Shown in pieces: positions 15,509 through 24,293 of a DNA stretch of 64,000 bases. Every line of letters starts with the position of its first letter. The stretch's first letter is position 1. The DNA comes from Mycobacterium sp. IS-1590 (GTDB lineage Bacteria; Actinomycetota; Actinomycetes; Mycobacteriales; Mycobacteriaceae): contig NZ_LQIW01000051.1 of NCBI RefSeq assembly GCF_001500025.1, forward strand, positions 1-64,000, written 5' to 3'. The translations under genes and the position numbers were made by a program. The notes beneath the pieces are model-generated. The model saw only the letters and a program-made list of their open reading frames with translations, searched no databases and was not told where the DNA came from.

Positions 15509-16777
15509 TCACCCGCTGGCGAGCCAGGGCATCGCGGCAACTACCAGTGCCTTGGTGGCGACGTCGAGCGTGGGTTGGATGGCGGGCGCGAAGTGCGGTG
15601 AATGGTTGACGGCGATGTCCTGGTCCACCCGGCCGGCTTCGACGGCGTGCCGGTAGACGGCCGGATCGATGCCGCCGACTCCCCAATACGTGTACGGCGC
15701 GCCGAGTGCCGTGGGGATGGCGCTGAAGTCCTCGCTGGCCGCGCCCGGCGGCAGGTCCAGACACTGATCACCGAACTCAGCGGTGAACGAGTCTCGAACC
15801 CGGTCGGTAGTAGGAACGTCGTTGTCGGTCAACGGGAATCGGTCGAACAGCTCGAACTCGGGTTCCTTGGGGGACCGCGAGGCGGCGCATTCGGCATTGA
15901 CGATCCGGCGCACCGCGTCGATGACGGCGTTGCGTGTGCGGTCGTTGTAGGTGCGGATGTTGAGCTGCAGTACGGCGCGGTCCGGGATCACGTTGCTCTT
16001 GCTGCCGGCGGTGATGCTGCCAACGGTCAGCACCGCGGATTCGACGGGGCTGATCTCCCGGGAGATCACGGTCTGCAACCGCACCACGATCATGGCGGCG
16101 AGCACCACAGGATCGACCGATGATTGCGGCATCGAACCGTGACTGCCGCGGCCGAATACGGTGATCCGCATGCTGTCGGCAGACGCCAGGAACGGGCCCG
16201 CGTGAATGCCGACCGTGCCGGCGGGTATGGGCAGCACATGCTGGCCCAGGCATACGTCGACGCGGGGAAGTAGCTGCGCCAGGTCGTCGTCGACCATGGT
16301 CTGCGCCCCGTCACCGGTTTCTTCGGCGGGCTGGAACAGCGCCACGGCCGTGCCGTGCCAGTGTTCGCGCCCGTCGGCCAGCAGGCGCGCGGCCCCGAGC
16401 AGCGCAGTGACGTGCATATCGTGGCCGCAGGCGTGCATCACCGGGACCTCATGTCCGTCCCGGTCGATGTCATGAACTGTGGAGGCGTAGTCCAGCCCGG
16501 TTTCCTCGTGCACTGGTAAGGCGTCCATGTCGGCGCGCAGCAACACCGTTGGGCCGGCGCCGTTTTCCAGGATCCCGACCACGCCGGTGCCTCCGACGCC
16601 CTCGTGCACGCGGTAACCGGATTCGGCGAGTACCTCGGTGACCCGCTGGGCGGTCCGGTGCTCGCGGTGGGACAGTTCGGGATGACGGTGCAGGTCGCGG
16701 TAGCAGTCCTCCTGCCACGAACGAATACCGCTCAATCCGCCGAGGACGGCCTTGGCTGCACTTAACGAGGCGGTCAT
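15509..16777 (-). CDS. M20-family amidohydrolase (hippurate hydrolase type)
   Basis: A 422-residue metallohydrolase. It opens with LHRHPELSHREHRTA, has RADMDALPV near residue 80, the zinc site HACGHDMH near 116, FQPAEETGDGA near 150, the dimerisation lid RGSHGSMPQ near 210, and a final VNHSPHFAP. These enzymes remove acyl groups from N-acyl amino acids or related amides with two divalent metals. No signal peptide is seen, so it is cytoplasmic. It is transcribed alone, away from the YdcF gene that starts 26 bases beyond its ATG. Confidence 0.9.
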   Translation of the reverse strand: MTASLSAAKAVLGGLSGIRSWQEDCYRDLHRHPELSHREHRTAQRVTEVLAESGYRVHEGVGGTGVVGILENGAGPTVLLRADMDALPVHEETGLDYASTVHDIDRDGHEVPVMHACGHDMHVTALLGAARLLADGREHWHGTAVALFQPAEETGDGAQTMVDDDLAQLLPRVDVCLGQHVLPIPAGTVGIHAGPFLASADSMRITVFGRGSHGSMPQSSVDPVVLAAMIVVRLQTVISREISPVESAVLTVGSITAGSKSNVIPDRAVLQLNIRTYNDRTRNAVIDAVRRIVNAECAASRSPKEPEFELFDRFPLTDNDVPTTDRVRDSFTAEFGDQCLDLPPGAASEDFSAIPTALGAPYTYWGVGGIDPAVYRHAVEAGRVDQDIAVNHSPHFAPAIQPTLDVATKALVVAAMPWLASG

Positions 16778-16803
16778 CGTCTTCTCCCTGTTGCCGGCCG
16801 CTG

Positions 16804-17496
16804 ATGCATCAGGTTTGCCGCCGCATCACACATGTAAACCGTGTGCGCCCGCTGGTCGAGGCCCAGTATCGTGACCTCGTGCGGTTAGTCGGGCCGGTCC
16901 GACGCAGACGGCTCGTCGGAGGATTGCGACGAATCGCGATAGCCCTGGCGCTGTTGGTAGCAGGTGTCGTGAGCCTTGCCATCGATATCAGTGCCTTCAG
17001 CGTACGGTCGGACTCAGCGGCGGCGGATGCGGCCATCGTCCTCGGCGCGGCCGTCGACGACGACAGACCGTCGCCGGTACTCGAGGAGCGACTGCGGCAC
17101 GCGGCCGCCCTGTACGAATCGGGACAGATCGATCGGATCATCCTGACGGGCGGTGTCGGACAAGGAGACACACTTTCGGAATCCGAGGCGGGCCGCGCCT
17201 GGCTGGTCGCCTCCGGGGTCCCGGCGGACCGTCTGCTCATCGAGAACAGATCGCGCACCACCAAGCAGAACTTCGCCTTCGCCATGCCGCTGCTCGCCGA
17301 GCACGATGTCGACCGAATGCTCATCGTCAGCGATCCGCTGCACATGCGCCGTGCCACCCGTATCGCCACCGACCTGGGACTCGACGCGCACCCGTCGCCC
17401 ACGCCCAGCAGCCGCTTCAGAACCCTGCACACGCAGATCCCGATGCTGCTGCGCGAGGTGTACCACAGCCTGCACTACGTCATGACGCGCCAATGA
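16804..17496 (+). CDS. YdcF/ElyC/SanA-family membrane protein
   Basis: A 230-residue DUF218 protein. One N-terminal membrane helix (IAIALALLVAGVVSLAID, about residues 45-62) anchors it, followed by AAIVLGAAV, ILTGGVGQG, SEAGRAWLVASGV, ENRSRTTKQNF and VSDPLHMRRA, the ordered motifs of this family. Members affect envelope integrity and carrier-lipid metabolism in other bacteria; biochemical activity is not settled. ATG 16804 is used; GTG 16879 would give a shorter N-terminus directly before the helix and is plausible. It converges with the R2lox gene. Confidence 0.82.
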   Translation: MHQVCRRITHVNRVRPLVEAQYRDLVRLVGPVRRRRLVGGLRRIAIALALLVAGVVSLAIDISAFSVRSDSAAADAAIVLGAAVDDDRPSPVLEERLRHAAALYESGQIDRIILTGGVGQGDTLSESEAGRAWLVASGVPADRLLIENRSRTTKQNFAFAMPLLAEHDVDRMLIVSDPLHMRRATRIATDLGLDAHPSPTPSSRFRTLHTQIPMLLREVYHSLHYVMTRQ

Positions 17497-17541
17497 ATCC
17501 GTCCGACACCGGCATCGGTTCCGACAGGCGGTGGGCCTGGT

Positions 17542-18480
17542 TTACGCCGAGGCAGCCAAAGCCTTTTCGTCCTCGTCCGCGAAGGTGTCCTCCAGCGTCA
17601 GCGGCGAGTAGTCCAGGTCGATCTCACCGACCGGGCGACCCCTGGCACTGCTGATGGTGCCGAATCGCCGCATTCCCTTGTCGCTCGCGTACTGCTGGAA
17701 CTCGTCCATCGTCAGATCGAACGGGATCTCTTCGTACAGCGCGAATGCGTCTTCGGTGTTCTTCAGCGCCAGCGGAATCAGTTCATTCATCCGCTCCTCG
17801 AACACCTGCCAATTCGAGTCGTCGGCCGCGACGTGCCGTCGGCAGGTGAACGTGCCCCAGGCCATGTGGCGGCGTTCGTCGTCGCCGATACGTCGCACCA
17901 ACTCCTGCATCCCGGGCAGAATGCCGCGGTCCACGCAAATACGGTGCCACGCATAGTATCCCGTCAGCGCCATCATGCCCTCGATGACGTGGTTGTACGT
18001 CACCGATGCACGCACCTGTGCGGCCGGGGAGGGGTCGGCGGTCAACGCATCCAGCGAACTGGGCAACTCCTCGTAGAACATCTGGCGGTACGCAGGAAGT
18101 TCGTCGAGATAATGGTGCAGGTCCTCGGTGAGTCCGACGGCGTCCAGCCACATCCGAAACACCTGGGTGTGCTTGGCCTCCTCGAACGCGAACTGGGTCA
18201 GATACATCTCATCGCCGAGACGTCCTTCGGCCCGCATCGCCGCCATGAACGGCTGGATGTCCTGGGTGACCGCTTCCTCGCCCGCGATGAACTCGGCACA
18301 CAGCCGAGCGGCCCAGTCCCGCTCGAGTTCGGTCAGCGACTCCCAGTCCTCCCGGTCGCGGGAGAAGTCGATGTCGGCGGGATTCCAGAACTTCGCATTG
18401 CCCCCCGCGAACAACTTCAACGGCAGGCTGTCCCAGTTGAGGCCACCGGCATCGAGTGTCGCGGAATTCTTACGTGTCAT
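17542..18480 (-). CDS. R2-like ligand-binding oxidase (R2lox, Rv0233-like)
   Basis: A 312-residue ferritin-like protein. It has the six metal ligands in the R2 pattern: Glu in AGEEAVTQ, FEEAKH, Glu in NHVIEG, and GDDERRH. R2lox hallmarks are present: the Val three residues after the first ligand and the Tyr in TYNHVIEG that form the Tyr-Val cross-link. It assembles a Mn/Fe cofactor, holds a long-chain fatty acid in known examples, and is an oxidase rather than a ribonucleotide reductase subunit. Its ATG overlaps the stop of the TetR gene (ATGA at 18477-18480), matching the Rv0232-Rv0233 pairing known in M. tuberculosis. Confidence 0.93.
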   Translation of the reverse strand: MTRKNSATLDAGGLNWDSLPLKLFAGGNAKFWNPADIDFSRDREDWESLTELERDWAARLCAEFIAGEEAVTQDIQPFMAAMRAEGRLGDEMYLTQFAFEEAKHTQVFRMWLDAVGLTEDLHHYLDELPAYRQMFYEELPSSLDALTADPSPAAQVRASVTYNHVIEGMMALTGYYAWHRICVDRGILPGMQELVRRIGDDERRHMAWGTFTCRRHVAADDSNWQVFEERMNELIPLALKNTEDAFALYEEIPFDLTMDEFQQYASDKGMRRFGTISSARGRPVGEIDLDYSPLTLEDTFADEDEKALAASA

Positions 18481-19157
18481 TGTTGGACCTCCTTGGTCGT
18501 CGTTCGGGCTGGGTTGCGGCTGGAGAAAGCGTCGGCCAACACGGATACGAGCCTGCGCACCGCGAGTGCGGGCTGATCCGGCGTCGGGTCGTCGAGACCG
18601 AGCACCGGATCCATGCCGCGCACATAGGGCGCCAGCGCCATGTGCGGGAAGATCATCAGCAGCAACGACAACAGCGCGTCGGTGTCGCAATCGGCCCGCA
18701 GGTCGCCGCGCGCATGCGCATCGCGCACCAGCGGCCGCAGGACCTCCAGATAGTGGCGGTGAATCACGGTGTGGACGGAAACCCTTGCCTCGGTGTCGAT
18801 TTCGAAGGTCGACGCGGCGTGCAGGGCACGGTCCTGCGGATGGTCGGCGAAGTAGGCCACCCAGGTGTCGAGCAGATCGGTGAGAAACTCGAAGAAGGGC
18901 CGACCCGGGTCGAGCTCCCGGATGCGGTCTTCGATGTATGAGCGCACCCGCTGGCTGCCGAGGTCGGCGATGTAGGCGTAGAGGTCGCGCTTGTCGGCGA
19001 AATACTGGAACAGGCTGCCCTTCGCGACACCCGCCCGACGCGCGATGACGTTCAAGCTGCCCTGCGAGTAGCCGTGCGCCCCGAACTCCGCTTCTGCCGC
19101 TTCGATCACAGCGGCACGCCGGCTCGGATCGACCCGCGCCCACGTCACAGTCGGCAT
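18477..19157 (-). CDS. TetR-family regulator of the R2lox operon
   Basis: A 226-residue TetR regulator. The N-terminal helix-turn-helix covers VIEAAEAEFGAHGYSQGSLN and VIARRAGVAKGSLFQYF, followed by the DKRDLYAYI linker and a helical ligand domain. ATG 19157 is preceded by GGAGG at 5 bases; a TTG at 19172 in the same frame is less likely. It heads an operon with R2lox and probably represses both genes through the inverted repeat directly upstream. The ligand may be a lipid, given the partner, but this is inference. Confidence 0.88.
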   Translation of the reverse strand: MPTVTWARVDPSRRAAVIEAAEAEFGAHGYSQGSLNVIARRAGVAKGSLFQYFADKRDLYAYIADLGSQRVRSYIEDRIRELDPGRPFFEFLTDLLDTWVAYFADHPQDRALHAASTFEIDTEARVSVHTVIHRHYLEVLRPLVRDAHARGDLRADCDTDALLSLLLMIFPHMALAPYVRGMDPVLGLDDPTPDQPALAVRRLVSVLADAFSSRNPARTTTKEVQQ

Positions 19158-19171
19158 CAACACCTCCAGCA

Positions 19172-19209
19172 ATGACCACTGGTCATATTACTGTGATCGG
19201 CATCACAGT
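19172..19209. promoter_or_regulatory. TetR-type operator and CRP-like site upstream of the R2lox operon
   Basis: Two adjacent palindromes precede the TetR start. TGACCA-C-TGGTCA (19173-19185) has perfect 6-base arms and fits a TetR dimer. ACTGTGAT-CGGC-ATCACAGT (19190-19209) has perfect 8-base arms and contains TGTGA-N6-TCACA, the consensus bound by mycobacterial CRP (Rv3676 family). The CRP-like box lies upstream of the putative TetR operator relative to the operon, as expected for an activator site. Confidence 0.65.
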
Positions 19210-19252
19210 CAAGGTGAGGGGATCGTCGATCAACCCTCGTTCAGGTGGGCGG

Positions 19253-20614
19253 TCATGAACGAGAAGCGCGGTGGTGTGGGGGTGCGGGTTCCGGAAGGTC
19301 CCAGGTCGAATACGTGTAGCGCTGTTCGGGACGATCCGCCGCGCCGAGCATGAACGCGCGGTGATAGCGACCTGCGCGCGCGATCGAAGCCAGCCAGGTC
19401 GCGACTGTGCTGACGCGGTTGCGCACGCCGGTGAGGAACGCGATGTGGATCAGCCCCCACGCCACCCAGCCGAGATAACCCGACACGCGGATTCGCCCCA
19501 CTTGAAGCAGCGCGTTGCCATGGCTGATGTAGGCCGCCGATCCGAGGTCGCGGTAACGGTACGGGCGGCGCGGGCGCCCGGCGAGATCACGGCGAATGCA
19601 GGCTGCCGCGTGCAGGCCGCCCTGCATGGCGTTCTCCGCGACGCCGGGCAGCTTGTCACGCCCAGCGAGATCACCGATGACGAAGATCTCGGGGTGCCCC
19701 GCGACGCTCAGATCCGGCTCGACCTGTATTCGACCGGCGCGATCGGTTGGCGCTCCGAGGATTTCGGCAACATGGCGGGCGAACGGCACGGCCTCGACGC
19801 CTGCCGTCCACAGCACGGTCCGCGCTGCGAACGGACGGTCGGGCCCGCCGTTCTTCGGGGTGACGGTGACGCCGTCGCGCCCGACATCGGTCACGTGCAC
19901 ACCGAAATGCATCTCGACGCCGAGTTCCGCCAAAGTCTGGGTGGCCTTCGCCGAAAGGTCCGGCGCGAACTTCTTCAAGACGCGCTGGCCACCGTCGAAC
20001 AGCAGCACCCGCGCCTCTTGCGGCTGGATGCTGTGGAATTCGTTGGTCAGGGTGCGGGTGGCCATCTCCCGGATCTGGCCGGCCAGTTCCACTCCGGTGG
20101 GCCCGCCTCCGGCCACGGCGAAGGTCAGCCAGTCCTTGCGCTCCGGTCCGGGTGGCAGAGTTTCGGCGATCTCGAATGCGGTGAAGATGCGCTGCCTGAT
20201 CTCCAACGCGTCGTCGAGGGTTTTCATACCCGGCGCCCAGTGCGCGAACTGCTCATTGCCCATGTACGACTGCCGCATGCCTGCCGCCAGGATGAGGATG
20301 TCGTACTCGACGACGAACGTCGTTTCGTCAGGCCGGAGCGCGGTGACGGTGCGCGCCGACGGGTCGAGCTCGATCGCCTCACCCAGCAGGGTCTTGATGT
20401 TGTCGTATCGGGCGAACTCCTCGCGCAACGGACGGCTGATGTGGCCGATGCTCAGCTTCCCGGTCGCGCACTGGTAGAGCAGCGGTTGGAACAGGTGGTC
20501 GGCGGAGCGGTCGAGCAGGGTGACCTCGACATCTGCCTTCGCCAACCGACGCGCACAGAACAAGCCGCCGAAGCCACCGCCGATGATAAGGACTTTGGGT
20601 CGTTGCGAGCTCAT
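19253..20614 (-). CDS. ndh: Type II NADH dehydrogenase (NDH-2)
   Basis: A 453-residue flavoprotein. The first Rossmann motif IIGGGFGGLFCARRL binds FAD, and AVAGGGPTGVELAGQI near residue 175 binds NADH. The C-terminal third includes GDLAGRDKLPGVAENAMQGG and a membrane-associating WGLIHIAFLTGVRN region. It passes electrons from NADH to menaquinone without pumping protons. I used ATG 20614 (MSSQRPKVLIIGG), but ATG 20617 or 20647 are in frame. A hairpin with 8-base arms (19236-19263) covers its stop and may help end the transcript. Whether this is the main or a second ndh copy cannot be told from the window. Confidence 0.9.
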   Translation of the reverse strand: MSSQRPKVLIIGGGFGGLFCARRLAKADVEVTLLDRSADHLFQPLLYQCATGKLSIGHISRPLREEFARYDNIKTLLGEAIELDPSARTVTALRPDETTFVVEYDILILAAGMRQSYMGNEQFAHWAPGMKTLDDALEIRQRIFTAFEIAETLPPGPERKDWLTFAVAGGGPTGVELAGQIREMATRTLTNEFHSIQPQEARVLLFDGGQRVLKKFAPDLSAKATQTLAELGVEMHFGVHVTDVGRDGVTVTPKNGGPDRPFAARTVLWTAGVEAVPFARHVAEILGAPTDRAGRIQVEPDLSVAGHPEIFVIGDLAGRDKLPGVAENAMQGGLHAAACIRRDLAGRPRRPYRYRDLGSAAYISHGNALLQVGRIRVSGYLGWVAWGLIHIAFLTGVRNRVSTVATWLASIARAGRYHRAFMLGAADRPEQRYTYSTWDLPEPAPPHHRASRS

Positions 20615-20802
20615 CATCGCAACCGTATTACCCAGCTCCGCGCCCATGAAGCGTGCCGGGCGGTGACAACAGGCCGAATCTCACACAAGCGGCCCTGCAG
20701 TTGTGCGCATTCGGCAACACGGACGCATACGCGAAGTCGCGTTTTCGCAACCGCCGTGCGAAAGCGTTGACGCACGACCGTCCACCAGAAGGGTTTGTAC
20801 CG

Positions 20803-21663
20803 ATGTCCTACGTCAGCCCGTCCGAGTTCGTCGCAAAGATGATCGATGCCGGAGAGTCCAAGGCGCACATGTCCACACGCGACACCCTGATCCGGGCCTA
20901 CATGGCCGGCGCGATCCTGGCGATCGCAGCCGCCTTCGCCGTCACGATCACCGTGCAGACGGGTAACGTGCTGCTCGGAGCCGTGCTGTTCCCGGTGGGC
21001 TTCTGCCTGCTCTACCTTCTCGGTTTCGACCTCCTCACCGGCGTCTTCACGCTCGTGCCGCTCGCGCTGCTGGACAAACGCCGCGGCGTCAACGTGCGTA
21101 CGATGCTGCGCAACTGGGGCTGGGTGTTCGTCGGCAACTTCGCCGGTGCGCTCACCGTCGCCTTCATGATGGCCATCGTTTTCACCTACGGGTTCAGTGT
21201 CGACCCCAACGAAGTCGGACAACGACTGGGCGAGATCGGACACAGCCGCACCGTCGGCTACGCCGAACACGGCGCCCCGGGCATGCTCACCCTGTTCATC
21301 CGCGGCGTGCTGTGCAACTGGATGGTGTCCACCGGTGTGGTCGCCGCGATGATGTCCACAAGCGTGTCGGGCAAGGTCATCGCCATGTGGATGCCCATCA
21401 TGCTGTTCTTCTACATGGGATTCGAGCACTCGGTGGTGAACATGTTCCTGTTCCCCTCCGGGCTGATGCTCGGCGGTGACTTCTCGATCGCCGACTATTT
21501 CATCTGGAACGAAATCCCCACGGTGGTAGGCAATCTCGTGGGCGGTTTGACGTTCGTCGGGCTGACGTTGTTCGCGACCCACGCGCGTACCGGAGCGCCG
21601 CGGTTCGAACTGCCCGCCCTCGCGCCGACGGCCGACGTCGAGGCGAATAAGGTCAGCGCATGA
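20803..21663 (+). CDS. Formate/nitrite-type transporter, probable cyanate or anion channel
   Basis: A 286-residue FNT-family protein with six membrane helices. The family signatures are visible: LFPVGFCLLYLLGFDLLTG after helix 2, GNFAGALT near residue 127, RGVLCNWMVSTGV near 170 and GFEHSVVNMFLFPSGL near 210. FNT channels move formate, nitrite, hydrosulfide or similar small anions. ATG 20803 was chosen because the upstream extension to 20653 has no membrane character. Its stop overlaps the cyanase ATG (ATGA), so I infer transport of cyanate, or export/import of bicarbonate or nitrite linked to cyanate use. Confidence 0.88.
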   Translation: MSYVSPSEFVAKMIDAGESKAHMSTRDTLIRAYMAGAILAIAAAFAVTITVQTGNVLLGAVLFPVGFCLLYLLGFDLLTGVFTLVPLALLDKRRGVNVRTMLRNWGWVFVGNFAGALTVAFMMAIVFTYGFSVDPNEVGQRLGEIGHSRTVGYAEHGAPGMLTLFIRGVLCNWMVSTGVVAAMMSTSVSGKVIAMWMPIMLFFYMGFEHSVVNMFLFPSGLMLGGDFSIADYFIWNEIPTVVGNLVGGLTFVGLTLFATHARTGAPRFELPALAPTADVEANKVSA

Positions 21664-22109
21664 CCCCGATCATGCCGAAGTCCGATGCCGCTGCACTGGT
21701 GATCGCCGCCAAGACCCGAAAAGGGCTGAGCTGGACCGAGATCGCCGACGCTCTGGATGCGCCGCGCGTCTGGTGTGTCGCCGCGTTGCTCGGCCAACAC
21801 CCGGTGCCCGAAGCGCAGGCGGAGCGAGTCTGTGCCCTACTGGATCTCGATGCCGCGGTGAGCGAGAGCCTGCAGCTCCAACCCGCCCGGGGGATCGATC
21901 CGACGCTGCTGTCCGATCCGACCATCTACCGGTTCCAGGAAGCGCTCGCCGTATACGGACCCGCCATCAAGGAGCTCATCCACGAGGAGTTCGGCGACGG
22001 CATCATGAGCGCGATCAACTTCAAGGTCGACGTCCGGCGCCGCGAGGATCCCGACGGAGACCGGGTGGTGGTCACGTTCGACGGGAAGTTCCTCGACTAC
22101 CGCTGGTAA
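21660..22109 (+). CDS. cynS: Cyanase (cyanate hydratase)
   Basis: A 149-residue protein, close to the 156 residues of the E. coli enzyme. The N-terminal helix-turn-helix-like domain (KTRKGLSWTEIADAL) is followed by the catalytic domain with YRFQEALAVYGPAIKELIHEEFGDGIMSAINF. This segment holds the Arg, Glu and Ser equivalent to the known active-site triad. The enzyme converts cyanate and bicarbonate to ammonia and CO2 as a decamer. Translation is coupled to the FNT transporter. The pair forms a two-gene cyanate detoxification or nitrogen-use unit. No CynR-type regulator is adjacent. Confidence 0.95.
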   Translation: MTPIMPKSDAAALVIAAKTRKGLSWTEIADALDAPRVWCVAALLGQHPVPEAQAERVCALLDLDAAVSESLQLQPARGIDPTLLSDPTIYRFQEALAVYGPAIKELIHEEFGDGIMSAINFKVDVRRREDPDGDRVVVTFDGKFLDYRW

Positions 22110-22114
22110 CGCTG

Positions 22115-24250
22115 CTACGCCACCTCTAGCAGCACCCCGGAATCCGGACTGGAGATCCGATGCGAACCGGGTTCGGACGCAGTCGTGTTCGGCTGCTTGA
22201 GCTGCGCGATCATCGTCTCGTAGTTGTCGGTCTGCCACGCCCTCATGAAGGCGTCGAGCGGAACCTTCAGTTTCTTCCCCTGCTCGGGGAATCCGCTGTC
22301 GTTGAGGTAGACGACTCTCTCGTCGAAGTCGATCCCGGTGACAACCACCTGATGGTCCGCGGAGGAGATGCCGGGCAGCGGGTCGCCTTCGACAGCGCTC
22401 CAGATGGTGCCGCCCTGAACGCCGACCGACACGGCCTTGCTGCTGTCCTCCAATGCGAACGCCAAGGCTCTCAACGCGAGGTTGCCCTCCGTCTTGTCAT
22501 ATTTCGTGAGGGTCGCCGTGATGCCGTATTCGCTTTCCAGAAGAGCAATTGCATCTCTGATGTCGACACGATCCTGCGTGTGCAGACCCTCGTACATCTT
22601 CTCACCCGGGTTGGCAACGCTATCGGCCTCCATGGCCTTCGCGGCGATGTCCGCTTCCTCCGGCGTGGTTCCGGTGAGTTGGCCGACGATCATCGCCGCC
22701 GACTGCAAAACGCAGTTTTCGGCCGTCTGGACCCGCCAGTACTGCGCATTCGTATCCGGCTCGCCGTAGAGGCCGGTGAAGACGGCCGGGGCGGTGAACC
22801 AGTCCGTCAGGCCGTGGACGAACTCGGTGATCGCGTACGAGATGTAGTTGACGAATTCGGTCACCACCACCGCTGCGGTGTTGGCGAGTTCGGAGACCAC
22901 GAACGCTGCACTGGCGACGAGCGCCCCCAGCGGATTCTCCGCGTGCTGCGCTAGTTGCTCGTTGAACGCGGCTGTGCGCGCAGCCTGCGCTTGATTGAAC
23001 GCGTCGAGTCGCTGGGTTTGCGCTTTCTGGTACGCCGTGGCCCGTTCGGCTGCGGTGGGTTCGACGGTCAGTTGGTCTGGTACCGACCACGAAGGGTGTT
23101 CAGGACCGGGGTCAGAGTCCGACGTCGTGCTCACGGTGCCGGGAAGCAGTTCCTCCGAGGGGGTTTCGGCCGTCAGAGTATTGGCGACGTGCTGGGTGTC
23201 GACGGCCAATTGGTCATCGTTCATCCGCTCCAGATCACGGCGAACCAAGTCCAGCGAGCCCACCAGTATCACTCCCGGCAGCGGCTCCACCGGACCGTCC
23301 ACTGTGGACAGCGGCGAGCCGACACCGACCGCCGACAACAGGCCCGACACGACACCGACCGGCGTCGTGGAAGGTGCGGGATCGGGCGCTTGAGCCACCA
23401 CGGTGTTGTGGTTCTCGCCACCGGACCTTCCCGACGACACCAGCGGCGCCTCGATCACCAGCGTGCCCGTGCCGGCTTCGGCGACGGCTTCCGCACCGGT
23501 GATCTCAGCCGATGCTGCGACATCGGCTGCGGCCGAGTCGGTTACGTGTGCGAGGGATCGAGCACTGATGGTGCTTTCGGGCCGGCTCGTGCCGGTTGTT
23601 CCGATGGTGGTCGCGTTGGGCTTCTGCGGGGTCAGCGAGGACTCGGTGCCCAATCGGTCGGAACGATTCTTTTTCTGCTCCCGCTCGATCGGGGCCTCGA
23701 CAACGACCGGATCGGCCGGTGGGGCCGAATCGTCAACCACCACAGGCGTACCGGTCGACGGGCTGCCTACGTCGCCGATTGACGTCGAGGCGGTCTCAGC
23801 CGTGGCGGTCCCGCTCGACGACTCGGTCGACTTTGTGGCCGACGAATCGGGGGACTGCCGCTCGGTTGTCGACTTTTTCGTGGACCGTGTCTCGGAGGCG
23901 TCGGGGCTGGACTTGATGGTCGACCGCCCCGCGCCGACAGACGTTCTCGGCTTTGTGCCCGAGATTGTTGACGTCGGCGAACCGGTCGACGACTCCGGAC
24001 CCGGATCCGTGGACGAGGAGGAATTCGCCGTTTCGGAAGAGGTGCTCGTCGACCCCGATGACGAGCCCGCCGTCCCTGATGCCGTGCTCGTCGACCCTGA
24101 TGAGCTGGAAGACCCCGACGACGAACTCGAGGACGACTGTCCGCCGTCGTCGGCGAACGCCGTTCCCATACCGCAGGTGCCCACCAAACCCGCTACACCG
24201 AGCGAGAAGGCGACGGCCCCGACCCGTAACGCCACCCGTGCCGAATTCAT
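22115..24250 (-). CDS. Large secreted Ser/Thr-rich protein with C39-like peptidase domain
   Basis: A 711-residue exported protein. A signal peptide ends near AFADDGG (about residue 35). A Ser/Thr/Gly low-complexity region follows (about 36-170), then a disordered Pro/Ala/Thr-rich part to about 400, a helical segment rich in Ala/Gln (about 400-440), and hydrophobic helices VASAAFVVSELANTAAVVVT. The C-terminal domain (about 500-680) fits a papain-like C39 fold: Cys in AENCVLQSAAM, His in DHQVVVTGID and Asp in VYLNDSG. Substrate and location beyond the membrane are unknown. The start codon sits at the foot of a hairpin that carries the ribosome site in its loop. Confidence 0.8.
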   Translation of the reverse strand: MNSARVALRVGAVAFSLGVAGLVGTCGMGTAFADDGGQSSSSSSSGSSSSSGSTSTASGTAGSSSGSTSTSSETANSSSSTDPGPESSTGSPTSTISGTKPRTSVGAGRSTIKSSPDASETRSTKKSTTERQSPDSSATKSTESSSGTATAETASTSIGDVGSPSTGTPVVVDDSAPPADPVVVEAPIEREQKKNRSDRLGTESSLTPQKPNATTIGTTGTSRPESTISARSLAHVTDSAAADVAASAEITGAEAVAEAGTGTLVIEAPLVSSGRSGGENHNTVVAQAPDPAPSTTPVGVVSGLLSAVGVGSPLSTVDGPVEPLPGVILVGSLDLVRRDLERMNDDQLAVDTQHVANTLTAETPSEELLPGTVSTTSDSDPGPEHPSWSVPDQLTVEPTAAERATAYQKAQTQRLDAFNQAQAARTAAFNEQLAQHAENPLGALVASAAFVVSELANTAAVVVTEFVNYISYAITEFVHGLTDWFTAPAVFTGLYGEPDTNAQYWRVQTAENCVLQSAAMIVGQLTGTTPEEADIAAKAMEADSVANPGEKMYEGLHTQDRVDIRDAIALLESEYGITATLTKYDKTEGNLALRALAFALEDSSKAVSVGVQGGTIWSAVEGDPLPGISSADHQVVVTGIDFDERVVYLNDSGFPEQGKKLKVPLDAFMRAWQTDNYETMIAQLKQPNTTASEPGSHRISSPDSGVLLEVA

Positions 24251-24282
24251 CAGCGGTCCGACACCTCCGCCGGACCGCTGAT
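24249..24282 (-). promoter_or_regulatory. Hairpin with ribosome-binding site in its loop
   Basis: On the minus strand ATCAGCGGTCCG and CGGACCGCTGAT form perfect 12-base arms around the loop GCGGAGGTGT, which contains GGAGG. The last two bases of the 3' arm are the AT of the start codon of the secreted C39-like gene. The element also lies 11 bases after the stop of the upstream gene, so it could act as a terminator for that gene and as a translational switch for the next. Confidence 0.7.
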
Positions 24283-24293
24283 CTGAGAGGGCA

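Noticed and set aside
24000..24200. Repetitive Ser codons as a sequence repeat or mobile element
   Set aside because: They encode the low-complexity Ser/Thr region of the secreted C39-like protein and are explained by it.
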